Of a stretch of DNA of 56,955 nt, positions 49,530-56,955 are shown piece by piece. Source of the DNA: Micromonospora orduensis (GTDB taxonomy: Bacteria > Actinomycetota > Actinomycetes > Mycobacteriales > Micromonosporaceae); NCBI RefSeq assembly GCF_006228125.1, contig NZ_VDFY01000114.1, forward strand, positions 1-56,955, written 5' to 3'. A model generated the notes under the pieces. That model was not told where the DNA came from. It ran no database searches and saw nothing but the letters and a program-made list of their open reading frames with translations. Both the position numbers and the translations under genes were made by a program. Numbering within the stretch: position 1 is the first letter of the stretch; each line of letters opens with the position of its first letter.

Positions 49530-51151
49530 GCGACGACTGCGAGCGGGAGGTGTTCGCCCGGGTGCTCGACGCCCTGCTGCGCGAGGACCACCTCGGTCTG
49601 CTCAGCCGTGGACGACCGGACGGACCGCACTGGTGGCAGGTGCCGCACCGCGCCGGGCTGCTGCGCATCCCCGTCCGTGCGGACGGTTTCCAGCAGACCC
49701 TGCGCAGCGCCGCCGCGGCGGTGTACATCGTCGACGAGGCGGGCCCTCGCCGTACCGACACCGTGGACGGGCTGCTGGCGCTGCTCGCCCCGCACGGCGA
49801 CACCGATGCCGAGGCCGGCTGGCGTGCCTTCGGCGCCGAGTGTCGTGCCGACCTGCGCGCCCGTCGACTCGCCGCCGACGCCCGGCCACGGGTCCTGGCC
49901 GCGGTGACCGCCGAGCGCGCCACGACCTCCACCGGCATGCCGGCGGCGCTCCTGGACGACGTGCTCGCCGCCCACCACGGCCACCCGGTCTACCCCACCG
50001 ACCGCTGCCGGCACGGCCTCGGCGACGACGACCTGCTCCGGTACGCCCCGGAGCACGCCCCGCGCTTCCCGCTGCGCTGGTACGCGGCCCCGGCCGGGCA
50101 GGTGCGAACCGCCGGCGCGCTCCCGTCGTGGTGGCCGCCCGCGCCGGGTCCGGACCAGGTGCTGATGCCGGCACATCCGCTGACCACGACACGTGACCCG
50201 CTGCCCGTGGTCGAGGTGCCGGAGATCTCCGTACGGCCCACCCTGTCGATGCGGACGGTGGCGCTCGACCACGACCCGTACCTGCACCTGAAGCTGCCGC
50301 TGCCCACCGCGAGCCTCGGCGCCCGGAACCGGCGGACGCTGCACCCGGGCTCACTCGCCGACGGCGCGGCCGTCGCCGGGCTGCTCGATCGGATCGCCGC
50401 CGCGGAACCGGCGTTCGCCGGCCGGATCCGGCACGCCGACGAGAGCACCCACGCGCACGTCGACGGCGACGAGCGGCGGAGTTTCCTGCTGCGGCGGTTC
50501 CCCCGCGATCTCGCCGCCGCCCAGGTGGTGCCGGTCGCGGCCCTCGTCGCACCCGATCCGGTCGCCGGCACCGTCCTCGAACGCGTCAGCGCCGGACGTC
50601 CCCTGGCCCTGCTGGAGTCCTATCTGGACCTGCTGCTCGACTGGCACGTCCTGCTCTGGCTCCGGCACGGCGTGGCCCTCGAAGCGCATCCACAGAACAT
50701 CCACCTGCTGGTGCACCCGGACGGCACTGTCGGCCTGCTCTACAAGGACAACGACGGCGCCCGGCTCGACGCCCGGCACCGCGGCCCGGGCGGGCCGGCG
50801 CTGGCCGACGACCGGATGTGGGTCCGCGATCCGCAGGAGCTGGCCGACGTGTTCATCACCATCACCCTGCACCTCGCCGCGGCGGCGCCACTGCTCGCCC
50901 TGGCCGCCCAGGGCCTGCCCGTACCCTCACCGGCCGAGGCGCTGACGCCCCGGCTGGCCGCCGCCCGCGACCGCTGGGGCGAGGGGCCGCAGGTGCGGTC
51001 CTTCACCGAACGGGTCCTGCGGGCCGCCCGGCTGCCGGTCAAGGGGATGCTCACCGCCGGCACCCTGCTGCCCAAGCAGCGGTTGGGCTGCACCGACATC
51101 AACAAGTACTACCTGCGCACCGGCCCGAACTACCTGCGGGAGACACCATGA
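49526..51151 (+). CDS. NIS siderophore synthetase, IucA/IucC family (first)
   Basis: A 541-aa NRPS-independent siderophore synthetase. Seen in order: the nucleotide-binding segment HGHPVYPTDRCRHGL (about residue 151-165), where the usual H and K of GHPxHPxxKxR are Y and R, MPAHPLTTTRDPLPV, ISVRPTLSMRTVAL (about 235), HLKLPLPTASLGARN, ALEAHPQNIHLL and LLYKDNDGA. The C-terminal FhuF-like part has LPKQRLGCTDINKYYLRTGP. It adenylates a carboxylate, often citrate, and condenses it with an amine or alcohol. The altered first motif hints at unusual substrate or nucleotide binding. Confidence 0.92.
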   Translation: MSDDCEREVFARVLDALLREDHLGLLSRGRPDGPHWWQVPHRAGLLRIPVRADGFQQTLRSAAAAVYIVDEAGPRRTDTVDGLLALLAPHGDTDAEAGWRAFGAECRADLRARRLAADARPRVLAAVTAERATTSTGMPAALLDDVLAAHHGHPVYPTDRCRHGLGDDDLLRYAPEHAPRFPLRWYAAPAGQVRTAGALPSWWPPAPGPDQVLMPAHPLTTTRDPLPVVEVPEISVRPTLSMRTVALDHDPYLHLKLPLPTASLGARNRRTLHPGSLADGAAVAGLLDRIAAAEPAFAGRIRHADESTHAHVDGDERRSFLLRRFPRDLAAAQVVPVAALVAPDPVAGTVLERVSAGRPLALLESYLDLLLDWHVLLWLRHGVALEAHPQNIHLLVHPDGTVGLLYKDNDGARLDARHRGPGGPALADDRMWVRDPQELADVFITITLHLAAAAPLLALAAQGLPVPSPAEALTPRLAAARDRWGEGPQVRSFTERVLRAARLPVKGMLTAGTLLPKQRLGCTDINKYYLRTGPNYLRETP

Positions 51152-52746
51152 CGACCGCCCGGTTGCGCTCCCGGCCGGGTGCCGACACCCGCCAACTCGC
51201 CGATCTGGCCGCCGCCCACGCCGTCTACGGCTGCCTGGTCCGGGAGATCGGCCTCCCCGCCGGCGACACGAGCATTCTCGACAGCGCCGCGCATCTGCTG
51301 CTGCGGCACCTCGACGTCCCGCTGCGCTGCGCCGTCACGCGAGCCTCGCCGCTCGGCGCCCACCGATACCTCGGCCCGGTGCAGCGGCTGACCGACGGCG
51401 GCCGGTGGGATGACCTCGACGCGGACACGCTGGCCGGCCTGGTCGCGGCGGAACTGGCCGCGCGTACCGGCCTGGCCAACGACGAGTTCGTCGACCAGGT
51501 CCGGGCCAGCCGGGACACCGTGGCCCGCCTGCTGGCCGAACGACCGGCGAAGGATCCCACTCCCACCGGCGACGCCGCCGTCGACGCGTACGTCGACTCC
51601 GAACAGTCGCTGGTCTTCGGCCACCCGCACCACCCCGCGCCGAAGTGGCGCAGCGGCGCCCCGGACGGCTGGCGGGGGTACGCCCCGGAGTTGCGCACCG
51701 CGTTCCGGCTGCGCTGGCTCGCCGTACCGGACGATCTCGTGGCGGGCGACGGGCCGTTCGATCCGCTGCTCGCGGCCCTGTTACCGCCGCGGGCCCCGGC
51801 CGGGCACCGGGTGCTGCCGGTGCACCCCTGGCAGCTGTCGCTGATCCCGCCGACGCACCCCCGGCTGCGTGACCTGGGGGAGGGCGGCGTGCCGGTACGG
51901 CCGACGGCCAGCGTCCGTACCGTCTACGCCCCCGACGCCGACCTGTTCGTCAAGACCAGCCTGCACGTGCGGATCACCAACTGCCTGCGCAAGAACGCCA
52001 GGTACGAACTCACCGGCGCGGTGGCCCTGACCGACCTGCTGGCCCGGGTGCCGATGCCGGCCGGGGTCGGGCTGCTCGCCGAACCCGCCTACCGCACGGT
52101 CGACGTCCCCGGGATGGACGAGGCGTACGGGACGATCCTGCGCACCGGCCTGCGCCCGCACCTGCGGCCGGGGGACGTCCCGGTCCTCGCGGCGGCGCTG
52201 GCCGCCGCGCCGCTGGCGGTCCCGGATCCGGTCGCCTGGTGGCGGGCGTACGTCGATCTGCTGGTCCCGGCGGTGCTGCGTTTCTGGATCGACCACGGCG
52301 TGGTGCACGAGGCGCACCTGCAGAACGTCGTCGTGGTGCTCGACCGGGAGCGTCGGCCGGTCCGGATGCTGCTGCGCGACCTGGAGGGCGTCAAACTGGA
52401 CACCGCCCGCTGGGCCACCTGGCCGGACGGCGTCCCCCCGCAGGTCGGGTACGACACGTCGGCGGCCCACCGCCGGGTGGTGTACTGCCTGTTCGTCAAC
52501 CACCTGGCCGGTGTGTGCGGGGCGCTGGCCGACGCGCGGCCCGGGATCGAACCGCGGCTGTGGCGGGAGCTGCGCGCGGTCGTCGCGGCGGTGGCCGCCA
52601 ACCTCGACGATCCGCCCGAGCTGCGGGCGTTGCTGAACGGGGAGCCGCTGGTGGCCAAGGCGAACCTGCTGGTCCGGTGGCGGCGCGACGCCGACCGTGT
52701 CGCGCCGTTCGTGCCGGTGCCGAACCCGCTGGGCGGGCCACGGTGA
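51148..52746 (+). CDS. NIS siderophore synthetase, IucA/IucC family (second)
   Basis: A 532-aa NIS synthetase with more canonical motifs than its neighbour: FGHPHHPAPKWRSG (about residue 153-166), VLPVHPWQLSLIPP (about 225), VRPTASVRTVYAP (about 250), FVKTSLHVRITNCLRKNARY (about 268) and VVHEAHLQNVVVVLD with RDLEGVKLD. It would carry out the second condensation. Its ATG overlaps the first synthetase by 4 bases and it hands over to the decarboxylase the same way. Two NIS enzymes on one mRNA suggest two successive couplings to a central polycarboxylate. Confidence 0.94.
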   Translation: MTTARLRSRPGADTRQLADLAAAHAVYGCLVREIGLPAGDTSILDSAAHLLLRHLDVPLRCAVTRASPLGAHRYLGPVQRLTDGGRWDDLDADTLAGLVAAELAARTGLANDEFVDQVRASRDTVARLLAERPAKDPTPTGDAAVDAYVDSEQSLVFGHPHHPAPKWRSGAPDGWRGYAPELRTAFRLRWLAVPDDLVAGDGPFDPLLAALLPPRAPAGHRVLPVHPWQLSLIPPTHPRLRDLGEGGVPVRPTASVRTVYAPDADLFVKTSLHVRITNCLRKNARYELTGAVALTDLLARVPMPAGVGLLAEPAYRTVDVPGMDEAYGTILRTGLRPHLRPGDVPVLAAALAAAPLAVPDPVAWWRAYVDLLVPAVLRFWIDHGVVHEAHLQNVVVVLDRERRPVRMLLRDLEGVKLDTARWATWPDGVPPQVGYDTSAAHRRVVYCLFVNHLAGVCGALADARPGIEPRLWRELRAVVAAVAANLDDPPELRALLNGEPLVAKANLLVRWRRDADRVAPFVPVPNPLGGPR

Positions 52747-53933
52747 CCCGGCCGGTCTACGTGCACGACCTCGACGCGCTGGCCGCGCACGCCCGGTCCG
52801 TGCGGGACGCCCTGCCCCGACCGGTCGAGCTGCTGTACGCGGTCAAGGCCAACCCCGATCCGGGTGTGCTTCGCACCCTCGCCGGAGTCGTCGACGGGTT
52901 CGAGGCCGCCAGTCGCGGCGAGCTGCGCCGACTCGCCGAGGTGCTGCCCGACCACCGACCGGCCGCGTACGCCGGGCCCGGCAAGACCGACGCGGACCTG
53001 GCCGCCGCCCTCGACGCCGGGGTGCGCCGGATCCACGTCGAGTCACCTACCGAACTGCGTCGGCTCGGCGCGATGGCCACCGCCACGGGCCGGACCGCCC
53101 AGGTGCTGCTGCGCGTCAACCTGCCGGTCGACGCCCCGGGCGCGAGTCTGGTCATGGGTGGCGGGCCCAGCCCGTTCGGCATGGACCCGGCCGACGCGGT
53201 CGACTGTGCCCGCCGTCCACCCGCCGGCGTCGAGGTACGCGGTGTCCACGCCCACCTGGCCAGCGGGCTGGACGCCCCACTCGCCGGCGCGGTCGCCGCC
53301 GCCGTGGTCCGCTGGGCGGTCACCGAGGTCGACGCCGCCGAGGTCGACGTCGGCGGAGGCATGGCCGTCGACTACGCCGACCCGGAGGCACGCTTCGACT
53401 GGGCCGGCTACGGCCGGGCGCTGGCGGAGATCGCCGACACGTACCCGCGCGTGCGGCTGCGCATCGAGCCGGGCCGGTCGGTGACGGTCTACTGCGGGTC
53501 GTACCTCACCGAGGTCATCGACGTGAAGCGCTCCTACGGGGAGTGGTTCGTGGTGGTGGCCGGCGGCACCCACCATCTGCGTACGCCGGCGGCCAAGGGC
53601 CACGCGCAGCCGTTCCGGGTGCACCGGCGCCGGGGTGCCGACGGTCCGCGCACCGACGGCGGTCCGTTCACCGTGGTGGGGCAGCTCTGCACCCCGAAGG
53701 ACGTGCTGTCCCGCTCGGCCACCGCCGGGCCGGTCGCCGTGGGTGACGTGCTGGCGTTCGCGATGGCCGGCGCGTACGCCTGGAACATCAGCCACCGAGA
53801 CTTCCTGCTGCACGAGCCGCCGCTGTTCCGCACCGGTGCCCCACACGACGTGGCGAGCGCCTGGGCGGCCGGGGCGCTACCGTCGGCGGCCGGCGGAAAC
53901 GGGTCGGAGGGGGTTCGTCCGTCAGCCGAATAG
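52743..53933 (+). CDS. PLP-dependent amino-acid decarboxylase (PvsE/SbnH-like)
   Basis: A 396-aa type III PLP enzyme of the DapDC/ornithine-arginine family. Lys in LLYAVKANPDPGVL (about residue 38) binds PLP; GVHAHLASGLDAPL (about 178), DVGGGMAVDY (about 205), RIEPGRSVTVYCGSYLTEV and the active-site segment GQLCTPKDVL (Cys about 318) follow. In vibrioferrin and staphyloferrin B paths PvsE and SbnH decarboxylate an amino acid or a conjugate to give an amine unit. It closes the operon. The C-terminal 25 residues are glycine/serine-rich and look untidy. Confidence 0.9.
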   Translation: MTRPVYVHDLDALAAHARSVRDALPRPVELLYAVKANPDPGVLRTLAGVVDGFEAASRGELRRLAEVLPDHRPAAYAGPGKTDADLAAALDAGVRRIHVESPTELRRLGAMATATGRTAQVLLRVNLPVDAPGASLVMGGGPSPFGMDPADAVDCARRPPAGVEVRGVHAHLASGLDAPLAGAVAAAVVRWAVTEVDAAEVDVGGGMAVDYADPEARFDWAGYGRALAEIADTYPRVRLRIEPGRSVTVYCGSYLTEVIDVKRSYGEWFVVVAGGTHHLRTPAAKGHAQPFRVHRRRGADGPRTDGGPFTVVGQLCTPKDVLSRSATAGPVAVGDVLAFAMAGAYAWNISHRDFLLHEPPLFRTGAPHDVASAWAAGALPSAAGGNGSEGVRPSAE

Positions 53934-53963
53934 GGTAAGTGGGGTTGCCGGCGTTGGGGGGTT

Positions 53964-54332
53964 GTGGTGGATCTGGAGTTGTCGGTCCGGCCGGGCCGCG
54001 GCTGCACCGTGCTTGAGGTGCACGGCGAGTTGGACATGGCGACGGCCCCACAGTTGCGTGACGCTCTGCAACGGCTGATCGAGGCTGGTGACCGCCACGT
54101 GGTGGTGGACCTGGCCGACGTGGGGTTCATGGACTCCAGCGCGCTGGGCGCGCTGGTGGTGATGTTCAAGGCGTTTCGTGAGGTGAGTGGTCGGCTGAGT
54201 CTCGCCGCGGTGCAGCCCGCCGTGCGGACCGTCCTGACTGTCACATCGGTGGATCGGGTGATGCGTGTCCATGAGGACGTGCGGGCGGCCGAGGCCGATG
54301 TGCCGGTCGCGGACGACACGACGGTCCGGTAG
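53964..54332 (+). CDS. STAS-domain anti-anti-sigma factor
   Basis: A 122-aa STAS protein (RsbV/SpoIIAA type): LEVHGELDMATAPQLRDALQ, then VVVDLADVGFMDSSALGALV with phosphorylatable Ser58, and FREVSGRLSLAAVQPAV. Unphosphorylated it sequesters an RsbW-type kinase and releases a sigma factor. GTG start after a G-rich site. It lies tail to tail with a SpoIIE phosphatase with no base between the stops, an arrangement that suggests they are a substrate and enzyme pair. Confidence 0.9.
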   Translation: MVDLELSVRPGRGCTVLEVHGELDMATAPQLRDALQRLIEAGDRHVVVDLADVGFMDSSALGALVVMFKAFREVSGRLSLAAVQPAVRTVLTVTSVDRVMRVHEDVRAAEADVPVADDTTVR

Positions 54333-55564
54333 TCAGTCGGGCAGTGCGCTGCTGGCGCGTGCCTGGTCGGCGCCACCGCTGGTCCGTCGATTTCCGTCGT
54401 GCCCGTCGTGCCAGTCGAGGACGAACAGGGTGGCGTCGTCGGCCAGGGTGGGTCCGCTGATTTCGAGCACGGCGTCGGCCAACGCCCGGACAGCCTCGCG
54501 CGGATGCAGATCGGCGATCGACCGCAACATCGCCGGCAGGTCCAGGCTGGCGGCGTTGCGTTCGCGTACCCCGTCGGTGATCACCACGAGGCGGTCGCCG
54601 GATCGCAGCGTGATCTCGCCGGCGTGGCAGTCGGCCTCGGCGAACATGCCCAGCGGGAAGCCGGCGGGGAGCGACAGTGTCCGGTGTCTCCGTCGCGGAT
54701 GAGCATCGGCGGCACGTGCCCCGCGTTGACCAGCGCACACACCCCGGTGCGCAGGTCGAGCCGGCCGAGGACGGCGGTGAGGTAACTGCCGGGAACACTG
54801 GCGTTCTGTGCCAGGTCGGCGTTCGCTGTATCGGCCTGCTCCGCCAGCCCGGCCCCACGACGACGGCTGTTGCGCAGGCTGCCCACGCCCAGCGTGGCCG
54901 TCAGCGCGCTGGCCACCCCGTGGCCCATCGCGTCGGTGACGCTGAAGTGCAGCACGTCGCGGCCGAGGCTGTAGTCGAACGTGTCCCCGCCGATGTTGGC
55001 GGCCGGTTCGAGCCAGCCGGAGAGGGTGAACGCACTGCCCTCGCAGGTGAACGAACCGGGCAGCAGGCGGCGCTGAATCTCCCCGGACAGGGTGAACGGG
55101 GTCGTACGCTGCCCCCACTCGAAGAGGTCGGTGTGCCGTCGGTTGGCGATCACCACGAACGCCAGCATGTGTGCGGTACGGCCGATCTCCTTGAGCGTCG
55201 ACGCGGTGGGCTCGTCCGGCAGGCTCATCTCGAGCAGGCCGATCGCCTCGCCACGGTCGGTGACGGGCGCCAACACCGTCCAGCCGTCCGGCCGCGGGGC
55301 GACCTGCACCGTCTGAGTGCGCAGCGCCTGCTCGGCGAGGCCGCCGTCGAACGGCACCACAGTGGCGACCTCGTCACCGGCCCGGCGTCCCTCGCCGGCT
55401 CCACCGAGCGGTACGTGGGCCAACCGGACCAGCGCCCGGCCGCTGAGGTCCGCGATCAGGAAAGCGACGGTACGTGCGCCGAGCGCCGTACCGAGTTCCC
55501 GGGTGACCGCCTCAACCGCCTCGACTGGCGATGCGTTCTCCGCCGCTTCCAGGACATCCGCCAT
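54333..55564 (-). pseudogene. GAF-SpoIIE PP2C phosphatase, frameshifted
   Basis: Two overlapping minus-strand frames make one phosphatase of about 410 residues. The first (from ATG 55564) has a GAF-type sensor (VAFLIADLSGRALVRLAHVP, DGWTVLAPVTDRGEAIGLLE) and the PP2C start (NIGGDTFDYSLGRDVLHFSV, then TDAMGHGVASALTATLG and VNAGHVPPMLIRDGD); the second begins TLSLPAGFPLGMFAEAD and has RLVVITDGVRERNA and LADDATLFVLDW, the metal-binding end. The switch lies near 54680-54684 and one missing base explains it. It should dephosphorylate the neighbouring STAS protein. Start ATG 55564 follows AAGGCGG. Confidence 0.85.
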
Positions 55565-56038
55565 GATCCGCCTTCGACTGCTCGTCACTGTTGGAGCCTA
55601 CGAGACCCGGACGATCATCGCCGGGCACGAGGATCACCGCCCCTGCGGCCCGCGCCGTGTTAACGCGAACTGCCTCTGCCGGGCTGCTACGGCCCCTCCT
55701 GCTCAGCGGGCCCGGATCGGCTTGTTATCGATAACCTGCTATGTTTGCCCGGGGAGCGAAGGGCACGCTCCCGGTCACCTGAGCCAGCCGGCGAGGACGC
55801 GTCGAGGGACGCCGACCCTCCACCGCCTACCGGTCGGTGACCAGTCCGGGCCACTCCGTCGATGTCGGCGACCCCTGTTGGTCGCCGGACGACGTCGCTT
55901 CGGCCGCGTGCCCAGCTTCCGACGCCCGCCGCAGGCAGCAGTCCTCGGCGTGACACGGCATCTGGGCCCAGTGGCCGCAGGCGACAGGCATCGCACCCCA
56001 CCACCGGCACCTGACGCCCAATCGCAAGGAGTCACGCA
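55565..56038. other. 474-bp regulatory gap before the secreted esterase
   Basis: No gene is supported. The gap holds the GTTATCGATAAC palindrome (55724-55735), a possible -10 element TATGTT just after it (55740-55745), and a long leader of about 290 bp before the esterase start. Confidence 0.5.
55724..55735. promoter_or_regulatory. GTTATCGATAAC palindrome (LacI-type operator candidate)
   Basis: A perfect 12-bp AT-rich palindrome stands out in very GC-rich DNA, about 300 bp upstream of a secreted carbohydrate esterase. LacI-family regulators of hemicellulase genes use palindromes with a central CG or CGCG. It overlaps the expected promoter region (TATGTT follows). Confidence 0.55.
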
Positions 56039-56955
56039 ATGCCGAAACGAAGGCACCTCCTCACATCCATCGCGGCCGCGGCGGTCCTGCTCGCGGCCAC
56101 CGCCGGCGGCGCGCTGAACGGCGGCCTCCGCGAAGCGGTGGCGGCGACGAACGGCACCCTCGCGGCGACCGCCGGCTGCGGGAAGGCCCCCACGCTGACC
56201 AGCGGCACGCGCACGATCCAGAGCAGCGGACAGAGCCGTACCTACAACCTGCGGATTCCGGACGGGTACGACCGCAACCGCCAGTACCGCCTGGTCTTCG
56301 CCTTCCACTGGTTGAACGGCTCGGCCAACAACGTCACCTCGGCGGGCTACTACGGGCTCCAGCCGCTGTCGAACAACAGCACGATCTTCGTCGCGCCGCA
56401 GGGTCTCAACGCCGGCTGGGCCAACACGAACGGTCGGGACCTGACCCTCTTCGACGACATCTCCCGGCAGGTCGAGAACGACCTCTGCGTGGACACGACC
56501 CAGCGTTTCGCACTGGGCTGGAGCTACGGCGGAGCCATGAGCTACGCGGTGGCCTGCGCCCGGCCCGACGTCATCCGCGCGGTCACCGTCCTGTCCGGCG
56601 CCAACCTCAGCGGATGCAACGGCGGTACGCAGCCCGTGGCCTACTTCGGCATCCACGGCATCTACGACAGCGTGCTCAACATCTCCCAGGGCCGGCAGCT
56701 GCGCGACACGTTCGTCCGGAACAACGGCTGCACCGCGCAGAGCCCGCGCGAGCCGAGCCGGGGCAGCCTCACCCACATCACCACGACCTACTCGGGATGT
56801 CGGGCCGGTTACCCGGTGCAGTGGGCGGCGTTCGACGGCGACCACACGCCCAGCCCGGTCGACGGGTCCGGCAGCCCCAACGACTCCCGGACGTGGACCT
56901 CGGGGGAGATCTGGAGGTTCTTCAGCCAGTTCCAGTCGACGACGCCTCCGACCAC
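56039..56955 (+). CDS. Secreted CE1/PHB-depolymerase-type esterase (3' end outside window)
   Basis: At least 305 residues. A signal peptide is visible (KRRHLLTSIAAAAVLLAATA). The alpha/beta hydrolase body has YNLRIPDGYDRNRQYRLVFA, FHWLNGSANNVTSAGYYGLQ, nucleophile elbow FALGWSYGGAMSYAVACARP (Ser about residue 162) and a probable His in AFDGDHTPSP. It matches feruloyl or acetylxylan esterases of family CE1. The Thr/Pro end at the window edge looks like a linker to a further domain, perhaps carbohydrate-binding. An AAGGAG site is 8 nt before the ATG. Confidence 0.88.
   Translation, partial: MPKRRHLLTSIAAAAVLLAATAGGALNGGLREAVAATNGTLAATAGCGKAPTLTSGTRTIQSSGQSRTYNLRIPDGYDRNRQYRLVFAFHWLNGSANNVTSAGYYGLQPLSNNSTIFVAPQGLNAGWANTNGRDLTLFDDISRQVENDLCVDTTQRFALGWSYGGAMSYAVACARPDVIRAVTVLSGANLSGCNGGTQPVAYFGIHGIYDSVLNISQGRQLRDTFVRNNGCTAQSPREPSRGSLTHITTTYSGCRAGYPVQWAAFDGDHTPSPVDGSGSPNDSRTWTSGEIWRFFSQFQSTTPPT

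Noticed and set aside
44181..53933. Aerobactin or desferrioxamine identity for the siderophore cluster
   Set aside because: No lysine or cadaverine N-hydroxylase is present and an ATP-grasp ligase is, so gene content fits vibrioferrin-type clusters better.
1..56955. CRISPR arrays, tRNA or rRNA genes, transposases, prophage genes
   Set aside because: No evenly spaced direct repeats, no cloverleaf-like segments with conserved T-arm, and no transposase, integrase or phage structural gene was found.

Overview
The window is very GC-rich actinobacterial DNA, most like a Micromonospora or a close relative in the Micromonosporaceae. The grounds are third-position G/C throughout, many GTG starts, chains of genes joined by 4-base ATGA/GTGA overlaps, an IdeR/DtxR-type iron box, an actinobacterial kdpFABCDE locus with a long KdpC, and secreted proteins of an LPXTG or carbohydrate-esterase kind. 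Genus is inferred from gene style, not from a marker gene. I see no tRNA, rRNA, CRISPR array, transposase or prophage gene, so this looks like ordinary chromosomal accessory and metabolic DNA.

Layout. 1-2.5 kb: a partial DUF2786 protein, a frameshifted DUF2243 membrane protein and a CtaG-like protein. 2.5-11.5 kb: a five-gene minus-strand beta-oxidation operon (alpha/beta hydrolase, acyl-CoA dehydrogenase, thiolase, FadB-type fusion, CoA-transferase) divergent from a TetR regulator and a Baeyer-Villiger-type monooxygenase; together these look like a ketone catabolic unit. 11.5-13.5 kb: a zinc-finger anti-sigma-like membrane protein and a TRM11-like methyltransferase. 13.8-22 kb: the complete potassium-uptake locus, opened by two tiny membrane ORFs and followed by the sensor kinase KdpD and regulator KdpE. 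22-30 kb: small stress-type genes, a dienelactone hydrolase, two beta-propeller genes, and two regulator/effector pairs (HxlR with an MFS pump, XRE/MmyB with an aldo-keto reductase). 31-36 kb: a tight five-gene glycan unit (57-aa ORF, two GT4 glycosyltransferases, an (alpha/alpha)6-barrel protein, a GH130 enzyme). 36-42 kb: a cell-wall-anchored ice-binding-like protein, an RsbU-type phosphatase, DUF2855 and SDR oxidoreductases, and a SigB/SigF-type sigma factor. 42.2-44.1 kb: an ECF-type sigma factor fused through a zinc finger and a membrane helix to an extracellular glycoside hydrolase. 44.2-53.9 kb: an iron-regulated NIS siderophore cluster whose biosynthetic gene content parallels the vibrioferrin pvs operon. 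54-55.6 kb: a STAS anti-anti-sigma factor tail to tail with a frameshifted SpoIIE phosphatase. 56 kb to the end: a secreted CE1/PHB-depolymerase-type esterase cut by the window edge.

The standout items are the sigma factor-glycosidase fusion, the pvs-like siderophore cluster in an actinomycete with two iron boxes, a 75-nt dispersed palindrome present twice, a pair of mutually exclusive hairpins in the kdp leader, and three (perhaps four) genes each broken by what looks like one missing base, which may be sequence error rather than biology.
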